The notes below the pieces were generated by a model. It searched no databases and was not told where the DNA came from. It worked only from the letters and a program-made list of their open reading frames with translations. Below are positions 26,252 to 36,036 of a stretch of DNA of 64,000 nt, piece after piece (positions within the stretch are counted from its first letter, which is position 1; each line of letters starts with the position of its first letter). Both the position numbers and the translations under genes were made by a program. Origin of the DNA: Brevibacillus formosus (lineage in GTDB: Bacteria; Bacillota; Bacilli; Brevibacillales; Brevibacillaceae); assembly GCF_003013405.1 (NCBI RefSeq), contig NZ_PXZL01000013.1, forward strand, positions 248,001 through 312,000, read 5' to 3'.

Positions 26252-27418
26252 GTGGGCAAACAAAAAGGTTCTGCAGCACATTCATACACGGCTGTTGTAG
26301 CGGCTGATCTGAAGACGAAACAGTTGTGCAAACGTCTCCACTCCCATCATATCGCCATTATTAATCATCCGGACGTTGATGAGATAGCCGCACAGTCCTT
26401 GTTGGAAAGAGGGGTAAAAGTCATCCTCAACCTCTCGCCATTCATGACGGGGCAATACCCGGCTGAAGGGGCTCGTCAACTTTTAACAAACGGTGCCACA
26501 CTCTATGAGGTACCGGATGTAGATGTGTCGGATTCGTTCATGGAATGGATCGAAGGCAAGTATGCAACGATACGTGAAGAAAATCTGTACATCCTATTGG
26601 AAGAGAAGTGGGTCCATGTATGTAGGTTGCAGCAGGTGACGGCTACCTCTATTTTGAACCGATGGCATGAAGCGCACCATAAGTTGGATGACACACTCTC
26701 TTCGTTTATCGACAATACACTTTTGTACGCCAGCAAGGAAAAAGACCTATTTTTAAAACCGCTATGCCATATACGATTACATACAGAAATGGAACAGCGA
26801 CATGTTGTTGTCGTCGTTCGCGGGAAACATTACAGAGAGGACTTACTTACGCTATCCTCCTACATTCGGGAATATCGTCCTGTTTTAATCGGTGTCGATG
26901 GCGGTGCAGATGCCCTCATGGAAGCAGGGTATCGTCCAGACTTGATTGTAGGAGATATGGACAGCGTCTCGGACAGAGCGCTCCAAAGCGGAGCGGAGAT
27001 CGTCGTGCATGCTTTTGTCGATGGGACAGCACCTGGAACGACTCGCGTAAAAGCTCTCGGCTTGCCTTATCATGTCTTGCCAGCGCCTGGTACGAGTGAA
27101 GATGTGGCGATGCTGTTAGCGTACGAAAAGGAGGCTGAACTGATCGTCACGATCGGTGCCCATACAAATATGATTGATTTTCTGGAAAAAGGCCGCAAAG
27201 GTATGGCGAGCACATTATTGGTCCGCACGAAGATCGGGACAAAGCTAATTGATGCCAAAGGAGTCAGTCATCTCTATCGGCCGAGCGAGTCATGGAAGCT
27301 GTGGGGGTGGTGTATAGTCGCAATGCTTCTCCCCGTTTCAGCCGCACTCGTCATTAATCCGATCGCCCGTCATGCTGTACAGATGATTTGGACCCAGTGG
27401 AGGACTTGGACTTTATGA
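26252..27418 (+). CDS. steA: SteA-like cytokinetic ring protein
   Basis: 388 residues. The middle has a thiamine-pyrophosphokinase-like fold, seen as GVDGGADALMEAGYRPDLIVGDMDSVSD near residues 215-242. A hydrophobic C-terminal anchor lies at about residues 352-370 (WCIVAMLLPVSAALVINP). This layout matches SteA, which in Corynebacterium joins the division ring with SteB and promotes daughter-cell separation. The GTG follows ggcggagg. Kinase activity is doubtful: this family is not known as a thiamine enzyme. First gene of a four-gene tight module. Confidence 0.82.
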   Translation: MGKQKGSAAHSYTAVVAADLKTKQLCKRLHSHHIAIINHPDVDEIAAQSLLERGVKVILNLSPFMTGQYPAEGARQLLTNGATLYEVPDVDVSDSFMEWIEGKYATIREENLYILLEEKWVHVCRLQQVTATSILNRWHEAHHKLDDTLSSFIDNTLLYASKEKDLFLKPLCHIRLHTEMEQRHVVVVVRGKHYREDLLTLSSYIREYRPVLIGVDGGADALMEAGYRPDLIVGDMDSVSDRALQSGAEIVVHAFVDGTAPGTTRVKALGLPYHVLPAPGTSEDVAMLLAYEKEAELIVTIGAHTNMIDFLEKGRKGMASTLLVRTKIGTKLIDAKGVSHLYRPSESWKLWGWCIVAMLLPVSAALVINPIARHAVQMIWTQWRTWTL

Positions 27419-27443
27419 ACTACGCACTTTCATGGAGGTAGAC

Positions 27444-27998
27444 ATGATACCCTTCCGCTATCATTTGATTTCACTGGCTGCCATATTTGTCGCACTTGGG
27501 GTAGGTATCTTGTTAGGAGGGACGGCGGGTCATTCATGGATTATGCAAGGAACAAAAGGCATTCTTTCCAATATGGAAGCAAAATACGATCGCGCTCTCA
27601 AAAGCAACCATGAATTAAGACAGCAAATAAATCGATTGCTAAAGGAAGTTGCGCGCAGCAACCAAGAAGTCGTCCAACTCATGAGCATACGCTATGTGGA
27701 TGAATTGGCAGGAAGCAAGGTGTATGTTTGGCAGGAGGATGGAAACGTTGCTGAACAGATTAAGCAATTGATGCATTCAGTAGGCATGGAAGTGGTTTCT
27801 TATCGCGATGGAAACAGCTGGGAGGATGGGGTTCTTTTGGTGGTAGCAAGGCAAGCCCCGCTTTGGCTACGGGAAAAACGGGTGAATTCCTGGATACAGG
27901 TCGCAGAAGTGCCTGACTCCCCTGCAAAACAATGGGCACTTTTGGAGCAAGTGCAAAATAGATTGGCTGAGAGGAAGGGCTCGCGTGGAAAAAGTTAG
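27444..27998 (+). CDS. MctB/SteB-like copper transporter family (DUF3186) protein
   Basis: 184 residues: one N-terminal membrane helix (YHLISLAAIFVALGVGILLGG), then a coiled coil (about 45-80, MEAKYDRALKSNHELRQQINRLLKEVARS) and a small alpha/beta domain outside. This is the MctB/SteB architecture. In mycobacteria MctB was linked to copper; in corynebacteria SteB partners SteA at the septum. The latter role is favoured because steA is directly upstream. Start at 27444 behind ggagg. Overlaps the next gene by 14 bases. Confidence 0.78.
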   Translation: MIPFRYHLISLAAIFVALGVGILLGGTAGHSWIMQGTKGILSNMEAKYDRALKSNHELRQQINRLLKEVARSNQEVVQLMSIRYVDELAGSKVYVWQEDGNVAEQIKQLMHSVGMEVVSYRDGNSWEDGVLLVVARQAPLWLREKRVNSWIQVAEVPDSPAKQWALLEQVQNRLAERKGSRGKS

Positions 27999-28677
27999 CG
28001 TTGTCATCCCAGCGTTCAACGAACAGGCTTCCATCGGTGATACACTCCGTGCCATCCGTGAACGCTTCTTTTGTGATGAACTGATCGTCGTGGATGATGG
28101 CAGTCAAGATGAGACGGCACACATCGCAAGCAAGTGGGCGGATAGGGTAATTCGAGCGCCGCGCAATCAAGGGAAAGGTGCAGCTGTCCAATTGGGCTGG
28201 AAGTGCGCCAGTGGGGATGTGGTCATGCTTCTCGACGGTGATTTGCGAGACAGCGCAGCAGAAGCTGCACATTTGCTTACACCGGTGCTACAGGATGTCT
28301 GTGATATGGCGGTAGCTGTTCTGCCACCTCCCAAAGTGAAAGCAGGTCTCGGATTAGCAAAAGGCTTGGCCCATCATGGGATCCGTATGTTGACAGGTTT
28401 TGAAGCAAGAGCCCCTTTATCGGGACAACGGGCGATACGTCGCGAGCTTCTTGACCGGTTAGGGAGCCAGGATAAGGGATTTGGCATTGAGGTGGGGCTC
28501 ACTGTCGATGCTTTGCGGGCAGGGTACCGTGTAGCGGAGGTCCCTGTCTTTTTTTCGCATCGTGAGACGAAAAACGATTGGACAGGCTTCTGTCATCGCG
28601 GGAAAGAGTTTGTCGCGATCAGCCGAACGCTATGCTTGAAATGGTGGGAGGGGCAGGAGTGGAAACGAAAATCATGA
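27985..28677 (+). CDS. Family 2 glycosyltransferase
   Basis: 230 residues, soluble GT2 fold. Donor-binding VSVVIPAFNEQASIGDTL, ELIVVDDGSQDET, and the metal motif DxD as LLDGDL. NQGKGAAVQLGWKCASGDVVML resembles dolichyl-phosphate-mannose synthase-type enzymes that use polyprenyl phosphate. No membrane helices of its own. GTG start inside the previous gene. Sugar and acceptor unknown. Confidence 0.85.
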   Translation: MEKVSVVIPAFNEQASIGDTLRAIRERFFCDELIVVDDGSQDETAHIASKWADRVIRAPRNQGKGAAVQLGWKCASGDVVMLLDGDLRDSAAEAAHLLTPVLQDVCDMAVAVLPPPKVKAGLGLAKGLAHHGIRMLTGFEARAPLSGQRAIRRELLDRLGSQDKGFGIEVGLTVDALRAGYRVAEVPVFFSHRETKNDWTGFCHRGKEFVAISRTLCLKWWEGQEWKRKS

Positions 28678-29582
28678 TGCTCATGATGCTCGTCGCGGTC
28701 GTTTTTCCGCTGGTGCTTGTCCGCCCGTTGTATAAAATTGGCATACAAAAGCTCAAAGCGCTGGGGATGAATCGACTCAATTACGATGGAGAGCCAGTTC
28801 TGACAGCAGGGGGGCTTATTCTCGTATGTTCGAGCGCTATAACTGGGATTGTGCTGATCGGACTGCTTTCGCTCAGAGGGATGAATAGTGAGCTTTTCCT
28901 GCACGGTTTATTATTTCTAACAGGCATGATCACAATGGCCTTTTGGGGATGGCGTGATGATCGCGCATCAGATCGGGAGGCAAAAGGCTTTCGTGGACAT
29001 TTCGGCGTGTTATGGCGAGAGCGGCGAATGACCAGCGGTATGTGGAAGTTAATTGGAGGGACAAGCACGGCATTTTGTCTCACTCTATTTCTTTCGAACA
29101 CGTTGTGGGGAGGCTTTGTTGCCTTTGGTTTGCTCGCGCTCTCACCCAATATTATCAACTTATTTGATTTGCGGCCTGGCCGGGCGATTAAAGTATTTTG
29201 GTGCCTGACAACACTGGCAGGAGCATTTGGTCTATGGACAATAGGAGCTAGTGCGGCGACGGCAAACTGGATTTTTTTGACCCCTGTTTTCATTACAAGC
29301 ATGCTCATGTTTCCCTATGACGCTGGCGGCAAAATCATGCTGGGAGATACAGGGTCAAATGCATTGGGATTTGCAGCAGGCTTTTCCTTTGTCATCGGGA
29401 CACCGATTTATGTACAGGCGAGTATGCTCGTGCTTTTCTTGTGTCTTCAGATTGCGGCAGAATTTTGCTCGTTTTCCCGCGTCATTGAACAGGTCGGTTG
29501 GCTCCGACGACTCGATCAATGGGGGAGAGCTACAGAAGCTGAAAATAAAAAAAACCAGACTGGCTCGTCCGGTTTGGTCTAG
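28659..29582 (+). CDS. MraY/WecA-like glycosyltransferase family 4 (polyprenyl-phosphate sugar-1-P transferase)
   Basis: 307-residue integral membrane protein with about eight to ten hydrophobic stretches. Catalytic region: NLFDLRPGRAIKVFW and MLGDTGSNALGFAAG, the latter holding the conserved Asp. It also has a GWRDDRASD in place of the first DD motif. Related enzymes transfer a sugar phosphate to undecaprenyl phosphate at the cytoplasmic face. Not MraY itself, since the short length and location outside the mur cluster argue against it. The GTG at 28659 follows gggagg. Overlaps the GT2 gene by 19 bases, so coupling is strong. Confidence 0.8.
   Translation: METKIMMLMMLVAVVFPLVLVRPLYKIGIQKLKALGMNRLNYDGEPVLTAGGLILVCSSAITGIVLIGLLSLRGMNSELFLHGLLFLTGMITMAFWGWRDDRASDREAKGFRGHFGVLWRERRMTSGMWKLIGGTSTAFCLTLFLSNTLWGGFVAFGLLALSPNIINLFDLRPGRAIKVFWCLTTLAGAFGLWTIGASAATANWIFLTPVFITSMLMFPYDAGGKIMLGDTGSNALGFAAGFSFVIGTPIYVQASMLVLFLCLQIAAEFCSFSRVIEQVGWLRRLDQWGRATEAENKKNQTGSSGLV
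29543..29576 (-). terminator. Terminator of the DUF2627 gene, inside the upstream convergent gene
   Basis: On the reverse strand a nine-pair stem (29567-29575 with 29552-29560) is followed by a T-rich run. It lies wholly within the last codons of the MraY-like gene, whose stop overlaps the DUF2627 stop. Confidence 0.65.
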
Positions 29583-29839
29583 TCCTCGTCATCAGGTTCG
29601 GGAACCATGAAACGGGGCTGTACGCGATTTTTTTTGCGTTCGTGATGGAGAATAAAGCCAGCAATAAACCATACTGGGATGGCGAAAGCCAGTATGCCTA
29701 GAATGAGTTTTCCCCATAAAAATCCAACATCCGGAGAGGCAGAATAGAAGAATGCATCACGGATTAACTTGATTCCGTACATGGCGATTGCCGCCGGGAT
29801 TACCATAATTAAGAGTGCAATGATTTTCTGAAAAACCAA
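29579..29839 (-). CDS. yqzF: DUF2627 small membrane protein (YqzF-like)
   Basis: 86 residues with two transmembrane helices (IIALLIMVIPAAIAMYGIKL and LILGILAFAIPVWFIAGFIL) and a basic tail HHERKKNRVQPRF. The profile and its position next to bkdR match DUF2627/YqzF of B. subtilis. Reverse-strand ATG has gggtg upstream. It overlaps the convergent MraY-like stop by four bases. Function unknown. Confidence 0.78.
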   Translation of the reverse strand: MVFQKIIALLIMVIPAAIAMYGIKLIRDAFFYSASPDVGFLWGKLILGILAFAIPVWFIAGFILHHERKKNRVQPRFMVPEPDDED

Positions 29840-30055
29840 GGATTTTCACCCCTTTCTCGAAGGCGTAAACGATTACAACAACTACAGTACGGTCTTTTCA
29901 TCATATCGGATGCCAACAGCCTTGTCCACCGTGCCTGTTGCACACGAACGAGCGCACGTTAGGGAAGAACGCCTGTCCATCAACGGTTTGTTGGAGTACA
30001 ATGGTAACGAGTAAGATCGTAAAGAGGTTGTTTCGAAAAGTGAGGGGTCTCTCGC

Positions 30056-32125
30056 ATGCACAAGCTGCTCATCGTTGGTGCGGGACGTGGTGGAACAGCA
30101 CTCCTGCGGATGCTAAACCAGATGGACCGATTACAAGTCGTTGCTGTCGTCGATCAACGGCCGGACGCCCCAGGCATACTGCTGGCCCAATCATTGGGGA
30201 TTCCCGTCGATCAGGATTATCGGCCTTATTTGGATGAGGATCTGGATGTCATTTTAGAAGCTACAGGGGACCTGGGGGAGTATGAGCACCTCAGGCAATT
30301 AAAGAAAGACAAGACAGTGCTCATCCCAGGAACGTTTACAAGAATCGTCATGAAATTGATTCGGGAACGCGATAAGCTGATTGCGGCATTGATGCAAAAT
30401 CAGCGGGAGCGGGAAACGATGCTAAACTCCACGCATGACGCGATTATCGGCGTCAATCGCCAAGGAATTATTACGTTGTTCAACAAAGCCGCAGAGCGAT
30501 TGATGGGCATCGAGGCGAGTGAAGTGCTGGATACAAAAGTTTCAGAGCGTATACCGAACACTCGGTTACATATTGTACTAAAGACAGGCTCTCCCGAATT
30601 AAATCAGGAGCAAGTCTTGCCGAATCAGACGCGCATTATTACAAACCGCGTGCCTGTTCGCAATGATCGAGGAGAAGTTGTCGGAGCTGTTGCCATTTTC
30701 CGTGATATTACAGAAATCATGGCGTTGGCAGAAGAAGTGACGAACTTGAAAGATTTGCAGAGCATGCTGCAAGCGATTATTCAATCTTCGGACGAAGCGA
30801 TATCAGTTGTTGACCAATACGGGAATGGACTTTTGATCAACCCGGCCTACACGAGGCTTACGGGTTTTTCGCAAGACGACATTATCGGGAAACCAGCGAC
30901 GGTCGATATTTCCGAAGGCGACAGTATGCACATGCAAGTCCTGAAAACGAAGAAGGCAGTGAGAGGCGTCCCTATGAAACTGGGACCAAAGCGCAAAGAC
31001 GTCGTGGTCAATGTTGCACCGGTTGTGGTCGATGGGGAGCTGAAAGGCAGCGTTGGCGTCATTCACGATGTCTCTGAATTCAAGCGCTTGTCAGAAGAGC
31101 TGGAGAAAGCTCGTCGTATCATCCGCAATCTGGAGGCAAAATATAGCTTTGCAGACATCATCGGCTATAGCGAGTCCATGCAGCAAGCGATCGAGCAAGC
31201 CAAAAAAGCGGCGTCAACACCAGCAACTGTCCTTCTTCGTGGAGAATCGGGAACGGGGAAAGAGCTGTTTGCCCACGCCATACATAATGCAAGTGAACGA
31301 AAATACAACCAATTCATCCGGGTCAATTGTGCAGCGATCTCAGAGAGCCTCTTGGAGAGTGAGCTTTTCGGTTATGAGGAAGGCGCGTTTACAGGTGCCC
31401 GTCGAGGAGGGAAGCGGGGGCTGTTTGAGGAAGCGAGTGGGGGAACCATCTTTTTGGACGAGATCGGCGAGCTGTCCATGAGTATGCAGGTCATGCTTTT
31501 GCGCGTCCTGCAAGAGCGAGAGGTTGTGCGGGTCGGTGGAACGAAGCCGATCAACATCGATGTTCGCGTCATTGCGGCTACCCATGTGAATCTGGAGGCA
31601 GCGATCGGAGCGGGACGTTTCCGTGAAGACCTGTATTATCGTCTCCACGTCGTACCGATTCATATTCCTCCGCTAAGACAGCGCTTGGAAGATATTAAGC
31701 CGATTGCTATGCATCTGCTACGAAAAGCCAATCTGGAGTACGGAAGAAATGTAGAAGAGCTGCATGAAGAAACATTGCAGATGCTTCTGTCCTACCACTG
31801 GCCAGGCAATGTACGCGAGCTAGAGAATGTACTGGGCAGGGCGATGATTCATATGCGGATCAATGAGCGAATCATTATGCCGGAGCATTTACCCCCACTG
31901 GAAAGAAGAATCGCTTCAACTAAACAGGAAGAGGCCCAGCATGAGGGTTCCACTGGCAGTACATTAAAAGAAGCGGTGGAAAAGGCAGAACGTCAACACA
32001 TATTGCGGGAACTGGCAGCAGCCAAAGGCAATCGCACCCTTGCAGCCAAACGCCTCGGAATCGCGATTCGCAGTTTGTACTACAAGATGGAAAAATTGGG
32101 CATCATGGATGTGCAGGAAGAGTAA
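30056..32125 (+). CDS. bkdR: Sigma-54-dependent activator BkdR
   Basis: Activates the branched-chain keto-acid operon from a sigma-54 promoter. 689 residues: N-terminal Rossmann-like region ([17 protein letters not shown]; about 1-100), two PAS domains (about 120-215 and 240-340), AAA+ domain with Walker A GESGTGK (396-402), GAFTGA loop for sigma-54 contact (443-448) and a Fis-type helix-turn-helix at the end ([16 protein letters not shown]). The ATG follows gtgagggg. The target promoter is visible downstream. B. subtilis BkdR is very similar in length. Confidence 0.94.
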   Translation: MHKLLIVGAGRGGTALLRMLNQMDRLQVVAVVDQRPDAPGILLAQSLGIPVDQDYRPYLDEDLDVILEATGDLGEYEHLRQLKKDKTVLIPGTFTRIVMKLIRERDKLIAALMQNQRERETMLNSTHDAIIGVNRQGIITLFNKAAERLMGIEASEVLDTKVSERIPNTRLHIVLKTGSPELNQEQVLPNQTRIITNRVPVRNDRGEVVGAVAIFRDITEIMALAEEVTNLKDLQSMLQAIIQSSDEAISVVDQYGNGLLINPAYTRLTGFSQDDIIGKPATVDISEGDSMHMQVLKTKKAVRGVPMKLGPKRKDVVVNVAPVVVDGELKGSVGVIHDVSEFKRLSEELEKARRIIRNLEAKYSFADIIGYSESMQQAIEQAKKAASTPATVLLRGESGTGKELFAHAIHNASERKYNQFIRVNCAAISESLLESELFGYEEGAFTGARRGGKRGLFEEASGGTIFLDEIGELSMSMQVMLLRVLQEREVVRVGGTKPINIDVRVIAATHVNLEAAIGAGRFREDLYYRLHVVPIHIPPLRQRLEDIKPIAMHLLRKANLEYGRNVEELHEETLQMLLSYHWPGNVRELENVLGRAMIHMRINERIIMPEHLPPLERRIASTKQEEAQHEGSTGSTLKEAVEKAERQHILRELAAAKGNRTLAAKRLGIAIRSLYYKMEKLGIMDVQEE

Positions 32126-32133
32126 GGAAATGG

Positions 32134-32178
32134 GCGTGCAAAATATTGCACGCAAATCTTTGCGCGTATATGCAAAGA
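32134..32178. promoter_or_regulatory. Two tandem inverted repeats: candidate BkdR enhancer site
   Basis: gcgtgcaa-N4-ttgcacgc (32134-32153) and tctttgc-N8-gcaaaga (32157-32178). Both are perfect and share TGC/GCA half-sites. They end 73 bases upstream of the -24 element, the usual range for a sigma-54 activator's upstream site. Confidence 0.6.
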
Positions 32179-32250
32179 AATGCAGACTTGACGTAGGGAC
32201 AATCATCCCGCGTTCTCTAAAATAAAGCGCTTTCACAAGTTTGGTTTTGT

Positions 32251-32266
32251 TGGCATGACTTTTGCA
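32251..32266 (+). promoter_or_regulatory. Sigma-54 (-24/-12) promoter of the bkd operon
   Basis: TGGCATGACTTTTGCA fits TGGCAC-N5-TTGCW with correct GG-to-GC spacing (GG 32252, GC 32264). Only the sixth base deviates. It sits about 90 bases before the bcd start. Confidence 0.85.
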
Positions 32267-32358
32267 TATACCTCTTGGCGGGAAATTCTCCAAATGGAGC
32301 CCACTGTTACGCCAGCTTACTTAAGCGGAAAACGAAAGATACTAGGGAGGTTTCTTCA

Positions 32359-33450
32359 GTGAACATCTTTGACTACATGCAAAAGTACGATTACGAGCAA
32401 TTGGTATTTTGCCAAGACGAAAATTCCGGTTTGAAAGCAATCATTTGCATTCATGATACGACATTAGGACCAGCACTCGGCGGTACGCGCATGTGGCCGT
32501 ATAAAACAGAAGAAGAGGCGATTGTGGACGTACTGCGCCTCGGTCGTGGGATGACTTACAAAAACGCAGCGGCAGGACTGAACATCGGTGGTGGTAAAGC
32601 TGTCATCATCGGTGACCCGCGCGAGCATAAGAGCGAAGAGCTGTTCCGTGCTTTCGGCCGCTATATTCAAGGGCTGAATGGCCGTTACATCACAGCAGAG
32701 GATGTAGGAACAACGGTAGCAGATATGGATATGATCCACTTGGAAACAGATTTCGTTACAGGTGTTTCTCCTGCATTCGGTTCCAGTGGCAACCCATCCC
32801 CTGTTACAGCTTACGGTGTCTACCGTGGAATGAAAGCTGCTGCTAAATTGGCGTTTGGTTCCGACTCTCTCTCCGGACGAGTGATTGCTGTACAAGGTGT
32901 AGGAAACGTAGCGTACAATCTGTGCCGCCATCTGCATGAAGAAGGCGCGCATTTGATCGTAACGGATATCAATCAAGAAAACGTAGATCGCGCAGTGAAC
33001 GATTTCGGTGCGAAAGCCGTTGGTGTTAACGAGATCTTTGGCGTAGAGTGCGATATCTTCTCTCCTTGCGCATTGGGTGCAATCATCAACGATGACACCA
33101 TTCCGCTCTTCAAAGCAAAAGTGATTGCAGGGGCCGCTAACAACCAGCTGAAAGAAGAGAGACACGGCGACCAAATTCACGAAATGGGTCTGATCTACGC
33201 GCCTGACTACGTGATCAATGCTGGTGGTGTAATCAATGTGGCAGATGAGCTGCAAGGCTACAACCGCGAGCGTGCATTGAAAAAAGTAGAAACAATCTAT
33301 GACAGCATCCTGAAAATTTACGAAATCGCTGAGCGTGATGGCATGGCTTCCTACAAAGCTGCTGACCGCATGGCGGAAGAGCGCATTGCAAGTGTTGCAA
33401 GATCACGTAATACTTTCCTGCAAAACGGCAAGACTGTTTACAAGCGCTAA
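32359..33450 (+). CDS. bcd: Leucine (branched-chain amino acid) dehydrogenase
   Basis: NAD-dependent oxidative deamination of leucine, isoleucine and valine to keto acids, feeding the dehydrogenase complex encoded next. 363 residues. Catalytic Lys at 80 in [13 protein letters not shown], substrate-site GGTRMWP, and Rossmann loop [15 protein letters not shown] at 32359 follows agggagg. In B. subtilis this gene lies between ptb and buk; here it comes directly after the promoter. A stem-loop (33479-33510) lies before lpdV. Confidence 0.95.
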   Translation: MNIFDYMQKYDYEQLVFCQDENSGLKAIICIHDTTLGPALGGTRMWPYKTEEEAIVDVLRLGRGMTYKNAAAGLNIGGGKAVIIGDPREHKSEELFRAFGRYIQGLNGRYITAEDVGTTVADMDMIHLETDFVTGVSPAFGSSGNPSPVTAYGVYRGMKAAAKLAFGSDSLSGRVIAVQGVGNVAYNLCRHLHEEGAHLIVTDINQENVDRAVNDFGAKAVGVNEIFGVECDIFSPCALGAIINDDTIPLFKAKVIAGAANNQLKEERHGDQIHEMGLIYAPDYVINAGGVINVADELQGYNRERALKKVETIYDSILKIYEIAERDGMASYKAADRMAEERIASVARSRNTFLQNGKTVYKR

Positions 33451-33478
33451 TCTCGTTTTTTCTATTAAAGTTCATACT

Positions 33479-33510
33479 CCTGTCCGCTCTTTTTGTGGAG
33501 GGCGGTCAGG
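33479..33510 (+). other. Stem-loop between bcd and lpdV
   Basis: Arms 33479-33489 and 33498-33510 pair (one mismatch, one G-T). No T-run follows, so it more likely marks processing or mRNA stability than termination. Confidence 0.4.
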
Positions 33511-33590
33511 AATACATAAACGGTTTTCTTTGAATATTCATATTCTCGTTAATACGCAGGTTAGCTTTCCGAATGAAAGGAGAGATCGTG

Positions 33591-35012
33591 GTGTCTCAAG
33601 AGTTTGATCTAGTCGTCCTCGGGGGAGGTACCGGCGGTTATGTAGCGGCAATCCGCGCTTCCCAATTGGGAATGAAGGTAGCAATCGTGGAAAAGGAAAA
33701 GCTCGGTGGTACTTGCTTGCACCGTGGTTGCATCCCATCCAAAGCGCTATTGCGCAGTGCAGAAGTATTCTCCACCCTGAAGGAAGCTGACAAATACGGA
33801 GTCTCGGCAGGTGCTGTAGGCTATGACTTCACAAAAATACAAGAGCGAAAGCAAGGCATTATCGACCAACTTCACAAAGGGATTCAATACTTGATGAAAA
33901 AAGGCAGCATTACTGTCTTTGAAGGCTTTGGAAGAGTCATGGGGCCTTCTATTTTTTCTCCGCAGGCAGGTGCTGTGCGCATTGAAAAGGAAAACGGGGA
34001 CCAAGAAATGATCGTTCCACGATTCCTTTTGCTGGCAACAGGTTCTCGTCCACGCACACTCCCAGGTCTGGTCATCGACGGAGCTTATGTGGTAACAAGC
34101 GATGAAGCGTTGCAGTGGGAGCAATTGCCTGCTTCTGTAGTCATCGTTGGTGGAGGTGTCATCGGGATTGAGTGGGCTTCCATGCTCAATGATTTCGGTG
34201 TAGAAGTGACTGTTGTGGAGTACGCCGACCGTATATTGCCGTTCGAGGATGAAGAAGTGAGCAAGGAATTGGCTCGCCTGTTGAAAAAGCGGAAAGTCAA
34301 TATCGTGACGGGAGCAAAAGTGCTGCCTGAATCGTTGGAAAAAGGGGAAGGCAAAGTCTCTATTCAGGCGGAAGTCAAGGATGGAGTCCAAACCTTTGAA
34401 GCCGAAAAGGTACTCGTATCAGTAGGACGCCAAGCGAATGTAGAAAACATCGGTTTGGAAGCAACGGAAATCAAAGTCGAGCGTGGCGTAGTCGTGGTTA
34501 ATGAATTTTTCCAGACCGCAGAGTCTCATATTTATGCGATTGGTGATGTTATTGGCGGTCTGCAATTGGCGCATGTTGCTTCGCATGAAGGGATACTCGC
34601 GGTAGAGCACATGGCTGGACAAAACCCGCACCGGATGGATTACACCAAGGTTCCGAAATGTACGTATAGCCGACCTGAAGTCGCAAATGTCGGACTCACT
34701 GAAAAAGAAGCAAAAGAACAAGGCTACGATGTGAAAATCGGCAAGTTCAGCTTTAAGCCGCTGGGCAAAGCACTGATCCACGGTGAGAATGACGGCTTTG
34801 TGAAGTTGGTCGTTGATGCCAAGACCAATGATTTGTTAGGGGTTCACATGATCGGTACACATGTGACAGATATGATTTCCGAAGCGGGCTTGGCCCGTGT
34901 GCTGGATGCGACTCCGTGGGAGATCGGTCAGACGATTCACCCACATCCATCCTTATCCGAAGCAATCATGGAGGCAGCTCAGGCTGTCGACGGAAAAGCG
35001 ATACACAATTAG
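33591..35012 (+). CDS. lpdV: Dihydrolipoyl dehydrogenase (E3) of the branched-chain complex
   Basis: Reoxidises the lipoyl group of BkdB using FAD and NAD. 473 residues, as in B. subtilis LpdV. FAD loop VVLGGGTGGYVAAIRA, redox-active disulfide C42/C47 in GGTCLHRGCIPSK, NAD loop VIVGGGVIGIEWASML, and the C-terminal HPHPSLSEA with the catalytic His-Glu pair. GTG GTG at 33588/33591: the second is preferred from spacing to aaaggaga. Confidence 0.94.
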   Translation: MSQEFDLVVLGGGTGGYVAAIRASQLGMKVAIVEKEKLGGTCLHRGCIPSKALLRSAEVFSTLKEADKYGVSAGAVGYDFTKIQERKQGIIDQLHKGIQYLMKKGSITVFEGFGRVMGPSIFSPQAGAVRIEKENGDQEMIVPRFLLLATGSRPRTLPGLVIDGAYVVTSDEALQWEQLPASVVIVGGGVIGIEWASMLNDFGVEVTVVEYADRILPFEDEEVSKELARLLKKRKVNIVTGAKVLPESLEKGEGKVSIQAEVKDGVQTFEAEKVLVSVGRQANVENIGLEATEIKVERGVVVVNEFFQTAESHIYAIGDVIGGLQLAHVASHEGILAVEHMAGQNPHRMDYTKVPKCTYSRPEVANVGLTEKEAKEQGYDVKIGKFSFKPLGKALIHGENDGFVKLVVDAKTNDLLGVHMIGTHVTDMISEAGLARVLDATPWEIGQTIHPHPSLSEAIMEAAQAVDGKAIHN

Positions 35013-35030
35013 CAAGGAGGGAATGTAACG

Positions 35031-36023
35031 ATGACAACCAAGCGACATGAGCAAGTGGGATTAACCGATGCACAAGTCCTTGACATGTATTATTACATGC
35101 TATTGGCCAGAAAAATTGACGAGCGTCAATGGCTGTTGAATCGTGCGGGCAAAGTACCGTTCGTGATTTCCTGCCAAGGTCAGGAAGCAGCGCAGGTGGG
35201 GGCAGCTTTTGCGATGGAAAAAGACAGAGATTTCTTGTGCCCGTACTATCGCGATCTTGGTTTGGTGCTGGTCTTTGGCCAAACAGCCCGTGATTGCATG
35301 CTGTCCGCCTTTGCGAAGGCAGAAGACCCGAATAGCGGTGGAAGACAGATGCCAGGTCACTTCGGTGGCAAGAAGTACAATATTTTGACGGGCTCTAGCC
35401 CTGTTACTACCCAAGTGCCACACGCAGTCGGTATGGCTTTGGCAGGTAGAATGAAGCAAAAAGATTTTGTTGTGTATGCATCTTTCGGAGAAGGCTCCAG
35501 CAATCAGGGGGACTTCCACGAGGGTGCGAACTTTGCGGGTGTCCACAAGCTCCCCGTTATCTTTTTCTGCGAAAACAACAAATACGCGATCTCTGTACCA
35601 CTGAAAAAGCAGCTGGCTTGTGAAAGTGTAGCAGACCGTGCGATCGGTTACGGCTTCCCAGGAGTCAGTGTGGACGGAAACGATCCGATTGAAGTATATC
35701 GTGTCATGAAAGAAGCGGTTGAACGTGCTCGCAGTGGTCAAGGGCCAACGCTGATTGAGGCCGTTATGTATCGCCTTGTTCCGCACTCCAGTGACGATGA
35801 CGATCGTGTGTATCGGACGAGAGAAGAAGTGGAAGAAGCGAAGAAAAAGGACCCGTTGATTGTTTTTGCTGAGTATTTAAGAGAGATCGGACTTTTGGAC
35901 GAACACAAGGAAGCAGATATGCTTGCTCGTGTACAGTTGGAAGTGGATGAAGCCACTGAATATGCAGAAAACGCGCCATATCCAACACCAGAATCGACAA
36001 TGACATACGTATACGGGGAATAA
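35031..36023 (+). CDS. bkdAA: Branched-chain 2-oxo acid dehydrogenase E1 alpha
   Basis: Decarboxylates branched-chain keto acids with thiamine diphosphate, together with BkdAB. 330 residues. ThDP motif begins at FGEGSSNQGDFHEGANFAG and ends NNKYAIS. A phosphorylation-loop-like YRLVPHSSDDDD is present. An aaggagg precedes the ATG. Products are branched acyl-CoAs used as primers for iso/anteiso fatty acids. Confidence 0.94.
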   Translation: MTTKRHEQVGLTDAQVLDMYYYMLLARKIDERQWLLNRAGKVPFVISCQGQEAAQVGAAFAMEKDRDFLCPYYRDLGLVLVFGQTARDCMLSAFAKAEDPNSGGRQMPGHFGGKKYNILTGSSPVTTQVPHAVGMALAGRMKQKDFVVYASFGEGSSNQGDFHEGANFAGVHKLPVIFFCENNKYAISVPLKKQLACESVADRAIGYGFPGVSVDGNDPIEVYRVMKEAVERARSGQGPTLIEAVMYRLVPHSSDDDDRVYRTREEVEEAKKKDPLIVFAEYLREIGLLDEHKEADMLARVQLEVDEATEYAENAPYPTPESTMTYVYGE

Positions 36024-36036
36024 GGGGGGAGCTTTT

